A stretch of 64,000 bases of DNA from Balamuthia mandrillaris. Its lineage: Eukaryota; Discosea; Longamoebia; Balamuthiidae. The first letter of the stretch is position 1. Every line of letters begins with the position of its first letter. Under the pieces are notes generated by a model. It ran no database searches, was not told where the DNA came from, and was given only the letters and a program-made list of their open reading frames with translations. Shown piece after piece: positions 41,133 to 51,601 of this stretch. The translations under genes were made by a program, and so were the position numbers. The DNA lies in contig JAVKOQ010000032.1 of the NCBI GenBank assembly GCA_031835245.1, positions 141,001 to 205,000 of the forward strand. The letters run 5' to 3'.

Positions 41133-42583
41133 CTAAACTGCTGTAGCGACACCGTTGAGGTCAAAAGCTAACTTTCTGTGGATAACGCTGACCATTTGAA
41201 ATACATAAAGTCAGAAAGAAGAAGAACAACAGCAAGAGAGGGAGAATTAAAAAACTGAGGAAGAACAAAATAGCAGAACGTGATAGAGAGAGGGAACGTG
41301 AGAGAGAGAGAGAGAGAATTATGATCTGAAGAGAATGAAGAAAGAAGTTTTGCAAACCTGGTACCCTCCTCTTCATACTCTTTCCTTGATATCCACTTTT
41401 GTTGTGATGTCAACACAGCGGCCAACGCGGCTCCGCCCTGCCACACGCTAAACTGCCTCTCCGCTGAGGCTACCACTCTTACATCCATCATCGCGTCCGC
41501 CAAGCAAAGCACCCCATGCCGCAAACGGGGCGCCATACCAGCAAACAAAGAGGTTCCTCCAGAGAGCACGATGCCGCGATAGAGCTGTTGTCGAATGGAG
41601 GGCTCGCACTGCAGGATTGAAGCATTGGTCATCTCATGAATGCCTTCCTTACGAGTCCCTCCTCCGTCTGAAGGAGCAGAACAGTCCGAGGCGAGAAGCG
41701 CAGGTTGAAAGAGAGCCTCTGGGACACGAAAGCGTTCGGTGTCTATGGTTACGATCTCGCCACTGGGCAGTTCGTAGTGTCTCTCTAGGGGGCAAGGGTA
41801 GGAGGCAGCAGCCAACTGCATCTCCCCGTCAAACTCCGCTGCCACGTAGCAGAGCTTCTCCTTGATGTCACGGACGTACTCCCACTCGGCAGACGTGTCC
41901 AAGGCGAAGCCTCTCTCCTTGGCAAGCAGCTCTTTGAGATATTTCGTCAAGTGATGCCCTCCGTTGGCGCTTTCTGACTGCCGCATGGCTCCCGGCGTCG
42001 CGACCAATTTGCCCTCATAAATGGCAGTGGTGGAGAGGGTTTCATGACCACAGTCCACCACCAGTCCTGTCGTAAGGCCAGCAGAGTAGAGGCTGAGCAT
42101 TGGCTGAAGGGCCACATTCATCAGGGAAGTGCGAAATAGCTCAAACATGAGCTCGGTCATTTTCTCCCGGTGGGCAATGGGGTTGAAGGGCGGTTCGCTC
42201 AGCAGGACAGGATGCTCCTCGGGCGAGGCTTTGAGTTGGTGGAAGAAGAGGTCGTGCCAAAGCAACTCCATATCATCCCAGTTGACGATGACGCCGCGTT
42301 CAACAGGTCTTCTTAGAACGAGCACCCCCCGTTTTTGTTGGGCTTCTTCTCCCACGTAATGGGGCTTTAGCTTGCCCCCAAGCAGGATCCCTGGATGCCT
42401 AAGGCGGCCGACCACCGAAGGAAAGATGCTGGAGGGGACGGGGTCGCTGGCCAGACCGGCTTTGCATGTGTCGGAACCGTTGTCAACGACGATGGCGGCG
42501 TGACCTTCTTCCATGTCCTTCCCAGCATAGAAAATAACTGAAATATCTGGAATGATTTTCGTTCCTTCACTCTGCATCGACAT
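41133..42583 (-). CDS. Divergent actin-like protein A
   Basis: Exons 42583-41358 and 41175-41133, phase 2 intron, 422 aa; a second start at 42514 would remove 23 residues. Actin blocks: VVDNGSDTCKAGLASDP, RPVERGVIVNWDDMELLWHD, EEHPVLLSEPPFNP, LQPMLSLYSAGLTTGLVVDC, VRDIKEKLCYVA, ERFRVPEALFQP and GIVLSGGTSLFAGMAPRL. The actin phosphate loop DSGDG reads DCGHE, and the position of actin His161 is Ser, while Gln137 is kept (VALQ). The final 14 codons come from a tiny exon (KLAFDLNG...), so the usual GPxxVHRxCF end is missing. It is not one of the classical ARP1-ARP10 classes on sight. Tandem with protein B. Confidence 0.85.
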
Positions 42584-42588
42584 AACAT

Positions 42589-42591
<3 letters not shown>

Positions 42592-42627
<36 letters not shown>
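42592..42627. repeat. GA microsatellite between the two actin-like genes
   Basis: GA dinucleotides just upstream of the actin-like A start. Confidence 0.9.
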
Positions 42628-42633
<6 letters not shown>

Positions 42634-42675
42634 AGAGTGTCTCTCATGACCCTTCGTATTTACAGTACAAACAAT

Positions 42676-43952
42676 TCAGAAACGATCGCCATGAATGACA
42701 CTGCCAGAAGAGCAAAGTCAGAGAACATAACAAAGATACTCTTGTGGAAGAATGGAGCGAACCTTGGCCCAACCTCATCGTAGTCTTTCTGCTCGACCCA
42801 TCGTTGATGACACGGTGGAAGAGACGCCAAGATAGATCCGCCCATCCACGCCGCAAACCGTCGATCCACTGGAGCAACCACTTTTACCTCCATCCGCTCC
42901 GCTTTCACTTTCTCTTTCAGCTCGTTTTGCAACCTTGCGGCCATTCCAGGAAACAAAGAAGAACCTCCCGAGAGCAAAACATTTCCAAGCAACTCCTTAC
43001 GAATCTGCAAAGGTTCATCGCCAACACCGCTGCTAGACTTCATGACAGAGTTGAAAACGATGTCTTGAATGCCGTCTTCACGATCGCCATCCGTTCCCAG
43101 CAACAGGGAAGAACGAAAGAGGAGCTCTGGGCATCTGAACCGCTCGTTGTCAAGGGTGAAGTTTTCGTAGGACCTCTCAAAAGAGGTAATGTTGGTGGCG
43201 GCCAACTTGAGCTCTTCCTTAAAGTCAGGAGCCACATAGCAGAGCTGCTCCTTCATGCTGTTCAATACTTGCCTCTCACTGCTTGCAGTCTTGGCCCAAG
43301 AAGAAGAAGAAGAAGAAGAAGAAGAGTCGCCCCTCTCTGCTATTAGCGATGCCAAGTAGTCCGTCAAGTCCTTTCCTCCATAGTCCAAACGCCGAATAAC
43401 ATCAGTAAGAGGCCTCTCCGAAGAAACAGCGACTTTGCCATCATGAAAAGGAGTGGCAGTGATGGTGTTGTAGCCACAGTCCAGAACGAGGCCGGAGGTC
43501 CATCCGGCGGCATAGAGGCTAAGCAAGGGTTGGGGAGCTATGTTCACGGCAGGAACGTTGAAGCACTCGAACATGACCTGCGTCACCTTCTCTCGATGAC
43601 TCCTAGGACTGAGAGGAGGTTCGCTCAAGAGAATGGGATGCTCCTCAGGTGCCACTTTGAGCTGGTGGTGGAAGAGATGGTGCCAGAGACCCTCCATGTC
43701 ATCCCAAATGGTGATGAGTCCTCCTTCAACGGGGCGTCTACAAAGCATGTCAATGTCGGGTCGTGAAGCCATCTCCATCGCTTCCTCTCCGACATAATAG
43801 TGCTTCAGCAACCCTTGAAGGAGACTCTCTCGTGGCGGATGGCCGACGATCGATGGAAAGACGGCACGAGGGACGTTATCGCTGGCAAAGCCAGCTTTGC
43901 AGGTGTAGGAACCGTTATCTATGACAATGGGCTGTAACTCTTGCACATCCAT
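42676..43952 (-). CDS. Divergent actin-like protein B
   Basis: Exons 43952-42763 and 42700-42676, phase 2 intron with donor GTTCGC, 404 aa. Actin blocks: IVIDNGSYTCKAGFASDN, RAVFPSIVG, RPVEGGLITIWDDMEGLWHH, EEHPILLSEPPLSP, VLSLYAAG-type LLSLYAAGWTSGLVLDC and LLSGGSSLFPGMAARL. The phosphate loop DSGDG reads DCGYN, and actin His161 is Thr; Gln137 is kept (APQP). The tiny last exon gives DYDEVGPSVIHGDRF, close to the actin C-terminus, which supports the splice. A Ser run from a TCT repeat (about 43310-43327) sits where subdomain 4 would be. It is tandem with protein A, with the last intron at the same position. Confidence 0.88.
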
Positions 43953-44045
43953 GTCCTTCCTTCTCCTCACCGCACCGTTACCTGGCTATAATGAATATAT
44001 AGATCATTTAGGAAACTAGTAGGTTCATTTCTCTGCTTAGAATTG

Positions 44046-45441
44046 TTATCCGCTTTGGCGGTTTGTTCTGTGTTTATCAGCCGAAGGAGTGGGATGAGCT
44101 TGGCTAGGCCGACGCTTACGCAGCGTCAGCCTCGAGAAGAACAGCCAAAACCAGAGCCCAACGGCCGAGGTAAGGGCAAACATCTGTCGGAAGCGTTTGA
44201 AGCGACTGACCACAACGGGAGTGTAGCTCAACACGGTGACGATTAGGTAGATGAGGAAGGAGAAGCGGAGCAAGGCCACGCCACCCAGAATGAAGCCCCA
44301 CCAGACCAACAACAATGGCCAGAAGAAGAGAAGAAAGACTGCACCTATCGCACCTGCAATGTAGGGGTGCTTTCGTTCGCCATTAGAAAAGCAGAAATTG
44401 AAACGGAAAGAAGAAAGAAGAAGGAAGGATGAGGTACCTCACTGCTATAGTTCCAAGCAGGATCGATGACATGAGTATAGATGTAATGGGAGAGTTGGCT
44501 TTGCATATCCAAGCCCAGTTGGAAGCTTTCTGGCAAATACAAAGTCAACTGGTATAGAAAACAAACGATCAGGAACATGTCCAACCAGCGAACGACCTGC
44601 GATGCCAAACGGCGCAGTCGTCTATTGTAGAACTTGTTGTAAGGCCATGAACGCATCCATCTGTTTTATTTGTTTTGGTTGTTCAACATGCTTGAGGAAA
44701 AAGTGGAAAGAAAGGAAAGGAAAGAAGAGAAAAGTAGAATGAAGAAAGAAAGAGAGAATAAAGAAGAACCAATGCAGAGGAGGAGACATACCTTGGGATG
44801 CCATGTTTGAGAAGGTGATTCAGCTCATGCTCATTAATAGCAGCAACAACTGTTTGTCTGAACAGTAAACCATTCAGAAGCTGAAGACAACAAAAAGAAA
44901 AAGAAAAAGAAAAAAGAAAAAAGAAAAAGAAAAAGAAAAAAGAAAAAGAAAAAAAGAACAGTAAAGACGTACAAATGAACAGAAGCAAAAGAAAAGGAGA
45001 AATAAGGGATGGAGCGTGAAGGCAGAATGAAGCCTCTTCGTGCCACGCGAGGTTCGACCAGGAGACGGAAACTGCACGTTCGCGTCCCCTCAAATGCTAA
45101 ATCGAGGCCACTTATTTCCTTCCACTTTTATTATTTTCAAAGCATGAGAACTAGCTAGCAAACAAACGACACTACAAAAGAAGAAGGAGAAGAAAAAGAG
45201 GTAACAAGACAAGAAGGAGAAGAAGAAGAACAGGAAGAAGAATATGAAGAAGAACAAAACAAACCGAGAGAGAAAAGGATGGAGGAACGCCAGGAATGTC
45301 GCTGTCGAACGTGAAACGTATGTAGGTATCATCCCAACAGCAAGTGCTCTTGGTGGGCTCCAACTGCACAACCGGCGAGTCATATATCTGTACCGCCGCT
45401 ATCCCAATGCACGTCTCTTTCGTCTCTTCTTCTTTCATCAT
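44046..45441 (-). CDS. Unknown Trp-rich membrane protein
   Basis: Likely exons 45441-45265, 45124-44969 (3' end uncertain), 44880-44792, 44660-44443, 44353-44046; about 315 aa. The N-terminal half has few hydrophobic runs (GIAAVQIYDSPVVQLEP, CCWDDTYIRFTF, GLDLAFEGTRTCSFRLLVEP). Next comes VVAAINEHELNHLLKHGIPR, then WMRSWPYNKFYNRRLRRL. Membrane spans follow: WLDMFLIVCFLYQLTLYLP, GAVFLLFFWPLLLVWWGFIL, FLIYLIVTVLSYTPVVV and SAVGLWFWLFFS. The C-terminus is basic. Family not recognised. Its start faces a CACGTCATC repeat cluster shared with the stress-protein gene. Confidence 0.55.
44888..44956 (-). repeat. AAAAAG microsatellite in intron
   Basis: A5G units; CTTTTT on the sense strand. Confidence 0.9.
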
Positions 45442-45487
45442 TTGCTACTCTTCTTTTGCTGTGCTACATTGCTGCATCATTTGTACA

Positions 45488-45656
45488 GAAACCACCACGT
45501 CATCAATGTCCACAAAAATGAGTACACACGTCATCGTTGTCGACAATATTGCTGCAACATTTGTACAGAAACCACCACGTCATCAATGTCCACAAAAATG
45601 AGTACACACGTCATCAATGTCCACAAAAATGAGTACACACGTCATCAGTGTCCGCG
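45488..45656. repeat. 31-base minisatellite carrying five CACGTCATC boxes
   Basis: CACGTCATC occurs at 45496, 45527, 45576, 45607 and 45638, spaced 31, 49, 31 and 31. The unit continues AATGTCCACAAAAATGAGTA. A higher-order copy of about 80 bases also repeats TTTGTACAGAAACCAC. The box reads GATGACGTG on the other strand, containing the TGACGT half-site of bZIP/CREB factors. It lies between two divergent genes. Confidence 0.85.
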
Positions 45657-45836
45657 TAAAATGCCAAATTCACCACAAAGAAAATCCACAGAGAACTGGC
45701 GGAAAGGAGGAAAGCTTGGCGTTCCAAAACTTTTTTTTCTAAAATTATTTATTTATTTTCTGTGTGTCTCTCTCTCTCTCTTCTTTTCTTCTTCTAGTTC
45801 ACTGTTTTTTTTTTTGAAAGAGTTCAAAAAAAAAAG

Positions 45837-47266
45837 ATGTGGTTGTTCAAAGGCAAAGCTGGCCCCACGACGGAGGGGGAGGGGCAGGACGTGGCAGCGA
45901 AAGGAGTCCATGTGGTTGCCATCGATGAGTCCAGGGACGCTGAACATGCTTTCCAGTGGGCCGCTGATAATTTGCCAAAAGTACATCACTCAGCTGGCTT
46001 GACGTTCTCCTCTTTCTTCTGATATTGTTGCTCTTCTTGCTTCTTTCGTTTGTTGACGTGGTGGTTCCGTTGTAATTCTGCTTGTTCTTCTTTTTTCTTC
46101 TTCTTGTTCTTGTTCTTCTGCTTATTGTGCTTCTGTTTCTTCTCGTTCTTCTTCTTCTCGTTCTTCTTCTTCTCGTTCTTCTTCTCGTTCTTCTTCTTCA
46201 TCTTCTTCTTCTTCATCTTCTTCTTCTTCTTCTTGTTCTTCTTCTTCTTCTTCTTCTTCTTCTTCATCTTCTTCTGCTCCTTCATGTCCTTCTCCTTATC
46301 CACCCCTCTTCCACCTCTTCTTCCTCTTCCTTTTCTTTCCTCTAACGGACCTCCAAACGACAAAGGGAGATCGGTTTATATTAGTGAACGGAGTGTTTGC
46401 CTTTCCGAGACAAGGAGAGGCGATCAACCCGCTGGTGGAGCTGTTTCCCTCCACCTCGCCGAAGGAGTTCGAGGAGTACACCCGCCTCCAGAATAACTAT
46501 CAAACCAAACTGTTCGACTACTACCGGGAGAAATGTAACACAGCAAAGGTACCCTTGCATAGAGCATCTTCGCTTCTTTCTTTCTCTCCGTCGCTCGTTT
46601 CGTGTTTGTTCTCTCGCTCTGTTGCTTTTATCGCTTTCTGCTTCTCTTCCTCTCTTCTCCCTCTTGTCTCTTTTCTCTACTCTCTCTTCTCTCATCTTTC
46701 TCGTCCCGTTCACTCTCTGCCCTTCTCTCCATCTCTTCTGCTTTGCACAGCTCTTCTGAGCAGAAATGAACAAAACAGAGAGATTGCACCTTTCTCTCGG
46801 TAAAGTACAAAGGATCGGGGGACTTGGGGGAGAGAGTATGCAACGTTGCTTCAGAGGCTGATGCCAAGAGCGTTGTGTGTGGCTCCCGAGGTTTACGTTT
46901 CATCGATAGGTTCCTTTTCTTTTTCTTTTTATGCATTTCTCGTTCAAGTTTTTTTTTTCTATTCTTCTATAGCCTCGTCTTCTTCTGCCTCTCTTTCTCC
47001 TTACTTTCTTCGTAGGAACGACTTCGAGTATAACTGACGTACTCTTTTTGAGTTCCTCTCAACTACCAAACAGAATACGACTAGGCTCGGTGAGCAACTC
47101 CATCGTGCAACAATGCCAATGCTCAGTGATCGTCACCAAAGAGAAACCAAAGGAGAAGGAGGTGCGTCAACAGCTGCAACCCCCTTCTCCCAAACCGAAC
47201 AGCGTGCTATCCACCCAAGACAGGAGACGCAGGGCAAGCCCGCACGAAGCCCCGATGCACAAGTGA
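45837..47266 (+). CDS. Universal stress protein (UspA fold)
   Basis: Exons 45837-45980, 46366-46548, 46806-46909, 47074-47266; 207 aa. The N-terminal VHVVAIDESRDAEHAFQWA is the first Usp strand/helix with its ATP-contact Asp. GDRFILVNGVFAF is the second strand. KSVVCGSRGLRFIDRIRLGS followed by VSNSIVQQCQCSVIVTK is the G-2x-G-9x-G(S) nucleotide-binding signature and last strand. The C-terminus adds about 45 basic, Pro/Gln-rich residues. Intron 1 carries a long CTT repeat. Usp proteins bind ATP and support stress survival; partners are not visible. Transcribed away from the CACGTCATC cluster, which may control it. Confidence 0.88.
46084..46275 (+). repeat. CTT microsatellite, Usp intron 1
   Basis: CTT with CTTGTT and TTCTCG variants, pyrimidine on the sense strand. 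Confidence 0.9.
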
Positions 47267-47490
47267 AGAAAGAAGGAAGAAAAAGAGGTGGTAAAAAGAA
47301 AAACTCAGATTTAATCTAAATTTATGAATTCTGACTGGTAGAGAAATTTCAAAACCAATCGTAAATCAAACAAAAGATGTAAGAGGCACGAAAAAATAAT
47401 TCCAAAGTTTTGCGGTAACGTCTACGAAGAAGAAGAAGCGAACGAAACCAAGAGCCCGAACATCACGCAAGCACAAAGCGACGACGCACC

Positions 47491-49120
47491 ATGGAGAAGA
47501 CTAAGCGTGTGGAGAAGCAGGAGCACACTGTCATTGTGGAAGGTTGGTTTGGTGTCTCTATAGGATGTGGCCTTGCCATATAGCTGAACCTCTTTTTATA
47601 TGTGCATTTTATTTTTTAGTGTTGGAAGGAAGGAACCTGGGCGATAACAAGGCAAGGACCTATTTGGTTCTCGAGTTTGGAATACAAAAGTGGAAGTCTC
47701 CCATTTCTGCTCGGACTCATTCTCCGGTTTGGAGAGACTATTGGATAGGGTTTGTGACTTCACGCTTTCTTTTTTCTTTCACCATTTTTATTTTAACGTT
47801 TTAACACAAACAGACGTTTCGTGGGAACTAAACTCGCGTCTCCATGCATCAGTTCGTTTTTTTTAATGCTCTTCCTTTTTCTTCTTTCTTTCTTCTTTAT
47901 TCCTTCTCCTCTCTTCGCAGGCTCGCTATTCTGACTTATGACAAAAACAATAACAGCCATAACAGTAAAAGAGAAGCATCACCGCTCCCATTTGTTGGGT
48001 ACTGCCAAAGTGTACTTGAACGCAGTGTCGGAGGACAAAGCTCTAGACAAATGGCATGACGTTGCACCTGCCAAAGGCGTCCATGCATCGGATATGGAAA
48101 TTCGTTTACGAGTCACTTGTCGAAAGGTCAGTCATGTTTCTTTTGTTGTTCTTATCCTTGTTGTTGTTGTTCTTCTTCTTCTTCTTCTTCTTCATCATCA
48201 TCTTGTTCTTCTTGTTCTTGCTCTTCATCATCTTGTTCTCCTTGTTCTTCTTCTTCTTCTGGTTCTTCTGCTTCGTTTCTGCTCTTCCTGTTTGTGGTGC
48301 CGGTTTACGTCTTTCTTATGATTGTTTCCGGTCGCTCTGACCTCATTCGAAAAACAAATAGTCATACGACACTAAGAGCGAAATGGAGGAAGAGATAAAG
48401 CTCATCAACGACCTGATGCACGAAACCAAACAACTCTTGGAGAACCATCAAAAACTCATCCCTGAACTCAAAGCCAAACTCGCCAAGAAAAGCTTTTCCG
48501 ATAAAGAGGAGAAAGAAAGTAACAAACAACTCTTGAAAAAAGCTCTACGTGAAGTCAACGAAGCCACCGCAAAGATCCCCTCTTTACGTGCTCGTCGCAA
48601 AGAAATCATCGAAAGCGGAACGAATCGCTCCATCTCCTTCTCGGACTCTGAGGTTTGGCAATGCTCTCCTCATATCTTCTTTCGCAGCGACTCTCAGATC
48701 ATCACTGAAGGACTCGAGAAAGAGAAGGAGAGAGAGAAAGAAAATCGTGATAAAGCAGAAGAAGAAAACAAAGCAAACGCCAACGCCAATGCCAACGCTA
48801 AAGCAACCGAAATGGAACAAGAGGAAAAGGTGAAGACGCTGCAAAAGAAGTTAAATAGTGCAAGAACAAAGCTGCATAGAGAGCTGAAGAACCTGGAGTT
48901 TAATGAGAGTCTCGCCGCTGAGATGGACACGCAGTTCTCGGATGATGAGCCCTCCGAGAGCAAACGTTGGCAGCAGAACGACGAGGAGCTGAGAAAGCGA
49001 GTGGAGTATCTGAAGAAGAAAGTGAAGGGCTTATCGGATTATCTTGACATTCTTGCAGCGGAGCAGAAAAAGAGCAATTCTTCTCCTTCCGCTTCTCTTG
49101 ACACTTCAAGAGATGGATAA
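47491..49120 (+). CDS. C2-domain protein with coiled-coil C-terminus
   Basis: Exons 47491-47542, 47620-47749, 47814-47851, about 47957-48126, and 48362-49120. A C2 domain starts with HTVIVEVLEGRNLGDNKAR, then YLVLEF and THSPVWRDYW, and ends with HLLGTAKVYLNAVSEDKALD, KWHDVAPAKG and EIRLRVTC. Between these the model is unsure. One in-phase path uses the short exon 47814-47851 and an acceptor near 47956 (TITVKEKHHRSHLLG). Another frame reads LAILTYDKNNN, also C2-like, but it cannot be joined without a base change. The last exon (about 250 aa) is coiled coil, with NANANANAK repeats. C2 domains bind membranes, often with calcium; the Asp ligands are not clearly complete here. Confidence 0.7.
48163..48265 (+). 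repeat. CTT microsatellite, C2 gene intron
   Basis: CTT with ATC and GTT interruptions, pyrimidine on the sense strand. Confidence 0.85.
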
Positions 49121-49208
49121 ATGAACCTTTTTTTTCCTACTTCTACAGTTATTTTCGCAAAGTTACAAAAGTAAAAGGGACGAGAGTGAGCAGAAGCAGA
49201 AAGAAAAA

Positions 49209-50247
49209 CTATTCGACTTGATCAGAGCCCTCGTGAATGTCGGCAAAGAGAGCAGTGCTGAGGTAACGCTCCCCAGTGTCAGGTAGCATGGCCAGAATGG
49301 TGGAACCTTCCGGTGCTTGTTCTGCTGTCTGAAAAATAAAAGAAAAAACACGTTTAACGAATGAAAAACAAAAGAACCAAAAGCACTATTCGAATGGGGC
49401 TAACCTTCAGAGCAGCTGCGAATGTGCCACCAGCAGAAATGCCACAGAATATGCCTTCCTTCCTTGCCAGCTCTTTCGCAGCATGAATGGCCTCCTCGTC
49501 CTTGACCTTCACGATGCTGTCCCACACCTTGCCCTCGTTCTTCTTCCCCTGGTCGATGATGCCAGGCACAAAGTTGGGCGTCCATCCCTGCACCTTGTGC
49601 GGCTGAAACTGGCCGCCGGAGAGCAAAGCCGCGCCTTCGGGCTCGCTCACGACGACACGAAGTTCCTCTCGTGCCGACCTGAGAACCTTACCCGCCCCTA
49701 TTAGGGTGCCTCCAGTTCCCCATCCAGTGACCCAATAGTCCAACCTACGACCCGCGAAATCCGCTAATATCTCCGGAGCCGTCGTGTTGGCATGGAAACG
49801 AGGGTTGGCCGGGTTATTGAACTGATCCGTCAGGAACCAACCGTTACGCTGGGCCAGCTCCTTGGCCTTCTCCACCATGCCTTTGCCGCCGAGGGCGGCG
49901 GGGGTCAGCACCAGCTTGGCCCCCAGCTGGCGCATCAGCTTGCGTCGTTCCACGGAGAAGGACTCGGCCATGGTCAGGACGAGGGGGTAGCCTTTGGCCG
50001 CGCAGACCATGGCCAAGGCGATGCCGGTGTTGCCGCTGGTGGCCTCGCAGACGGTCATGCCGGGGCGGAGAAGGCCTCGCTGCTCGGCATCCTCTATGAC
50101 GGCCAACGCCAGCCGGTCTTTGACGGAGGAGAGCGGATTGAAGAACTCGCACTTGACAAAGAGGTCCACGTGTTTGGGGGCCAAGCGGTTGATGCGGACC
50201 ACCGGAGTGCGGCCGATGGTCTTGAGGATGTTGTCGTACAAGGGCAT
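49209..50247 (-). CDS. Cysteine synthase (O-acetylserine sulfhydrylase), bacterial type
   Basis: Exons 50247-49405 and 49328-49209, phase 0, 320 aa. The N-terminus MPLYDNILKTIGRTPVVRIN and FFNPLSSVKDRLALAVIEDA give the PLP Lys in SSVKDR. EATSGNTGIALAMVCAAKGY binds the substrate carboxylate. TGWGTGGTLIGAGKVLR is the PLP phosphate loop, and GISAGGTFAAALKV with MLPDTGERYLST closes the family pattern. The sequence reads like a bacterial CysK and has a GC-rich first exon and only one intron, suggesting transfer from bacteria with later intron gain. It makes cysteine from O-acetylserine and sulfide; no serine acetyltransferase is in the window. Confidence 0.95.
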
Positions 50248-50693
50248 TGTTTCTTTTGTTCGCGCGTTACTTTCTTTTTGTTGTCTTCAACTGAATGGCT
50301 AAAAAAAAGGAAAGAAAATGTCGACTCATGAATTAATTAATTGGACTACGATGGTCGCCTCGTACGGTGGTTCTTTGAACAGAGGCACCAAACTCATTCA
50401 ACGATAGGCCGCTGGCCTTTTGTAAGATGAGTGAGGTCAGCTTTGATGGTGCAACCCATTTCGCATTTTTCTGTTGTCCCATTCATGAGATATTACCATT
50501 GCCTTGGTTCGTGTGCTGCGTTGGCCTGGCACGGTTGACTTTTGCCCATGACTTCACGTAAACTCGTTCGCGTTGAAAGTCTATGGCCCGACAAAGGGGG
50601 AACGAGAAACAGCAAGGCCTCTTCTGAATTTCATGTCGTCACGAAAGTAATGTTCAATCAAACAAAAAAAAGAAAACAAACTACAGAAAGAAC
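50248..50693. other. Divergent intergenic region
   Basis: Spacer between cysteine synthase (minus) and the next plus-strand gene. No gene supported; GTCGAC at about 50322. Confidence 0.5.
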
Positions 50694-51559
50694 ATGTTGT
50701 TGGAAGAGTTGCTGCGAAGCACTTCCTCCGGCACTTTCCTCCCCTACCGCTTCTTCATCGCCTGGAATGGGGTTCCAGTTTTAGTTTACAGGTACTTTTG
50801 TTTTCTTTCATCTTTTTTTTTTATGAAAGCGTAACATGTTAAACTTTTCATTCGTTATATAACACACGCTATAGAGGCTATCCACGCCCATTCGTGCATT
50901 TGAAGCAACAAGTGACGGCCGCTTTTTCGGAGCTGCGTAAGGAGAGCCCTGGAAGCCTCGTCCCAAAGACCACGCTCGGTGCGATCTCTCAGACCGCTCC
51001 GCCTCTCTCTTTGGCCCAGCTTCAACAGCTCAAACAAATATGTGCTCTCTTTGAGGAACGCTTTTCGCTATCGCAACAAGAAAGTGAAGAAGAAAACAAG
51101 GAGGAGAGGAAACAACTACGAAAGTGCAAAGTGAAAGCAAAGAAGCTGAGCATAGTGACTTATTGCAATCGAAGTTTAGAGAAGGTAATGTCATGTCAAA
51201 CGATAAGCTTGAAAGAAGAAGAACGCGGAGAGGAAGGGGAAGAAGATAAAGAAGCCAAAGTGGACGACAACGTTGTGGAAATGATAAAGGAATGGAACGA
51301 AGAGGAAGTTTACTTGCAAAGGGTTAACTGCTGCAACGAAGAAAGCAAGCACTTTCCCAATCGAGAAGAGCACTATAGAGAATCCAAGATGGGAGTAACG
51401 TTAGTTTGTTATCTTCAACACCAACAAACAGAGAGTAAAGGTTTGTTGGCGGTGATAAGAGAGTTCAGAAAGGCTGTGGATGATGTTTTTGGAAAAGGCT
51501 TCTTTGTATGGTTCGAAGAGGATGCCTTGCATGTAACGCTGCGTGGACTTATTGGTTAG
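50694..51559 (+). CDS. Unknown protein ending in LHVTL (2H-like) motif
   Basis: Exons 50694-50791 and 50875-51559, phase 2, 260 aa. Exon 1 gives TFLPYRFFIAWNGVPVLVYR, and exon 2 begins GYPRPFVHLKQQVTAAFSEL, followed by SLVPKTTLGAISQ. The middle is Glu/Lys-rich. The last residues FFVWFEEDALHVTLRGLIG contain an HxT motif of the kind found in 2H phosphoesterases (LigT/2'-5' RNA ligase family), but a second HxT is not present. Right after LRGLI a GGTTAG could be a donor rather than the stop, but the following gene on the other strand starts within 45 bases. The function is not assigned. Confidence 0.6.
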
Positions 51560-51601
51560 AGAATAAAAAAGAAAAAGAAGAGTTCATAGAAAACTCTCAC
51601 T

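Noticed and set aside
41168-41358. Read-through C-terminus of actin-like A over the CT repeat
   Set aside because: The sequence is a CT-rich intron with donor GTTTGC; splicing at the position used in the paralogue is more likely.
45488-45656. CRISPR-like direct repeats
   Set aside because: Units are contiguous tandem copies without unique spacers, in a nuclear genome.
48652-48686. Possible 35-base intron in the C2 gene (GTTTGG to CGCAG)
   Set aside because: Too short and removing it would shift the frame of an intact coiled-coil exon.
49792-50331. Open frame opposite cysteine synthase
   Set aside because: Antisense shadow of a strongly conserved gene.
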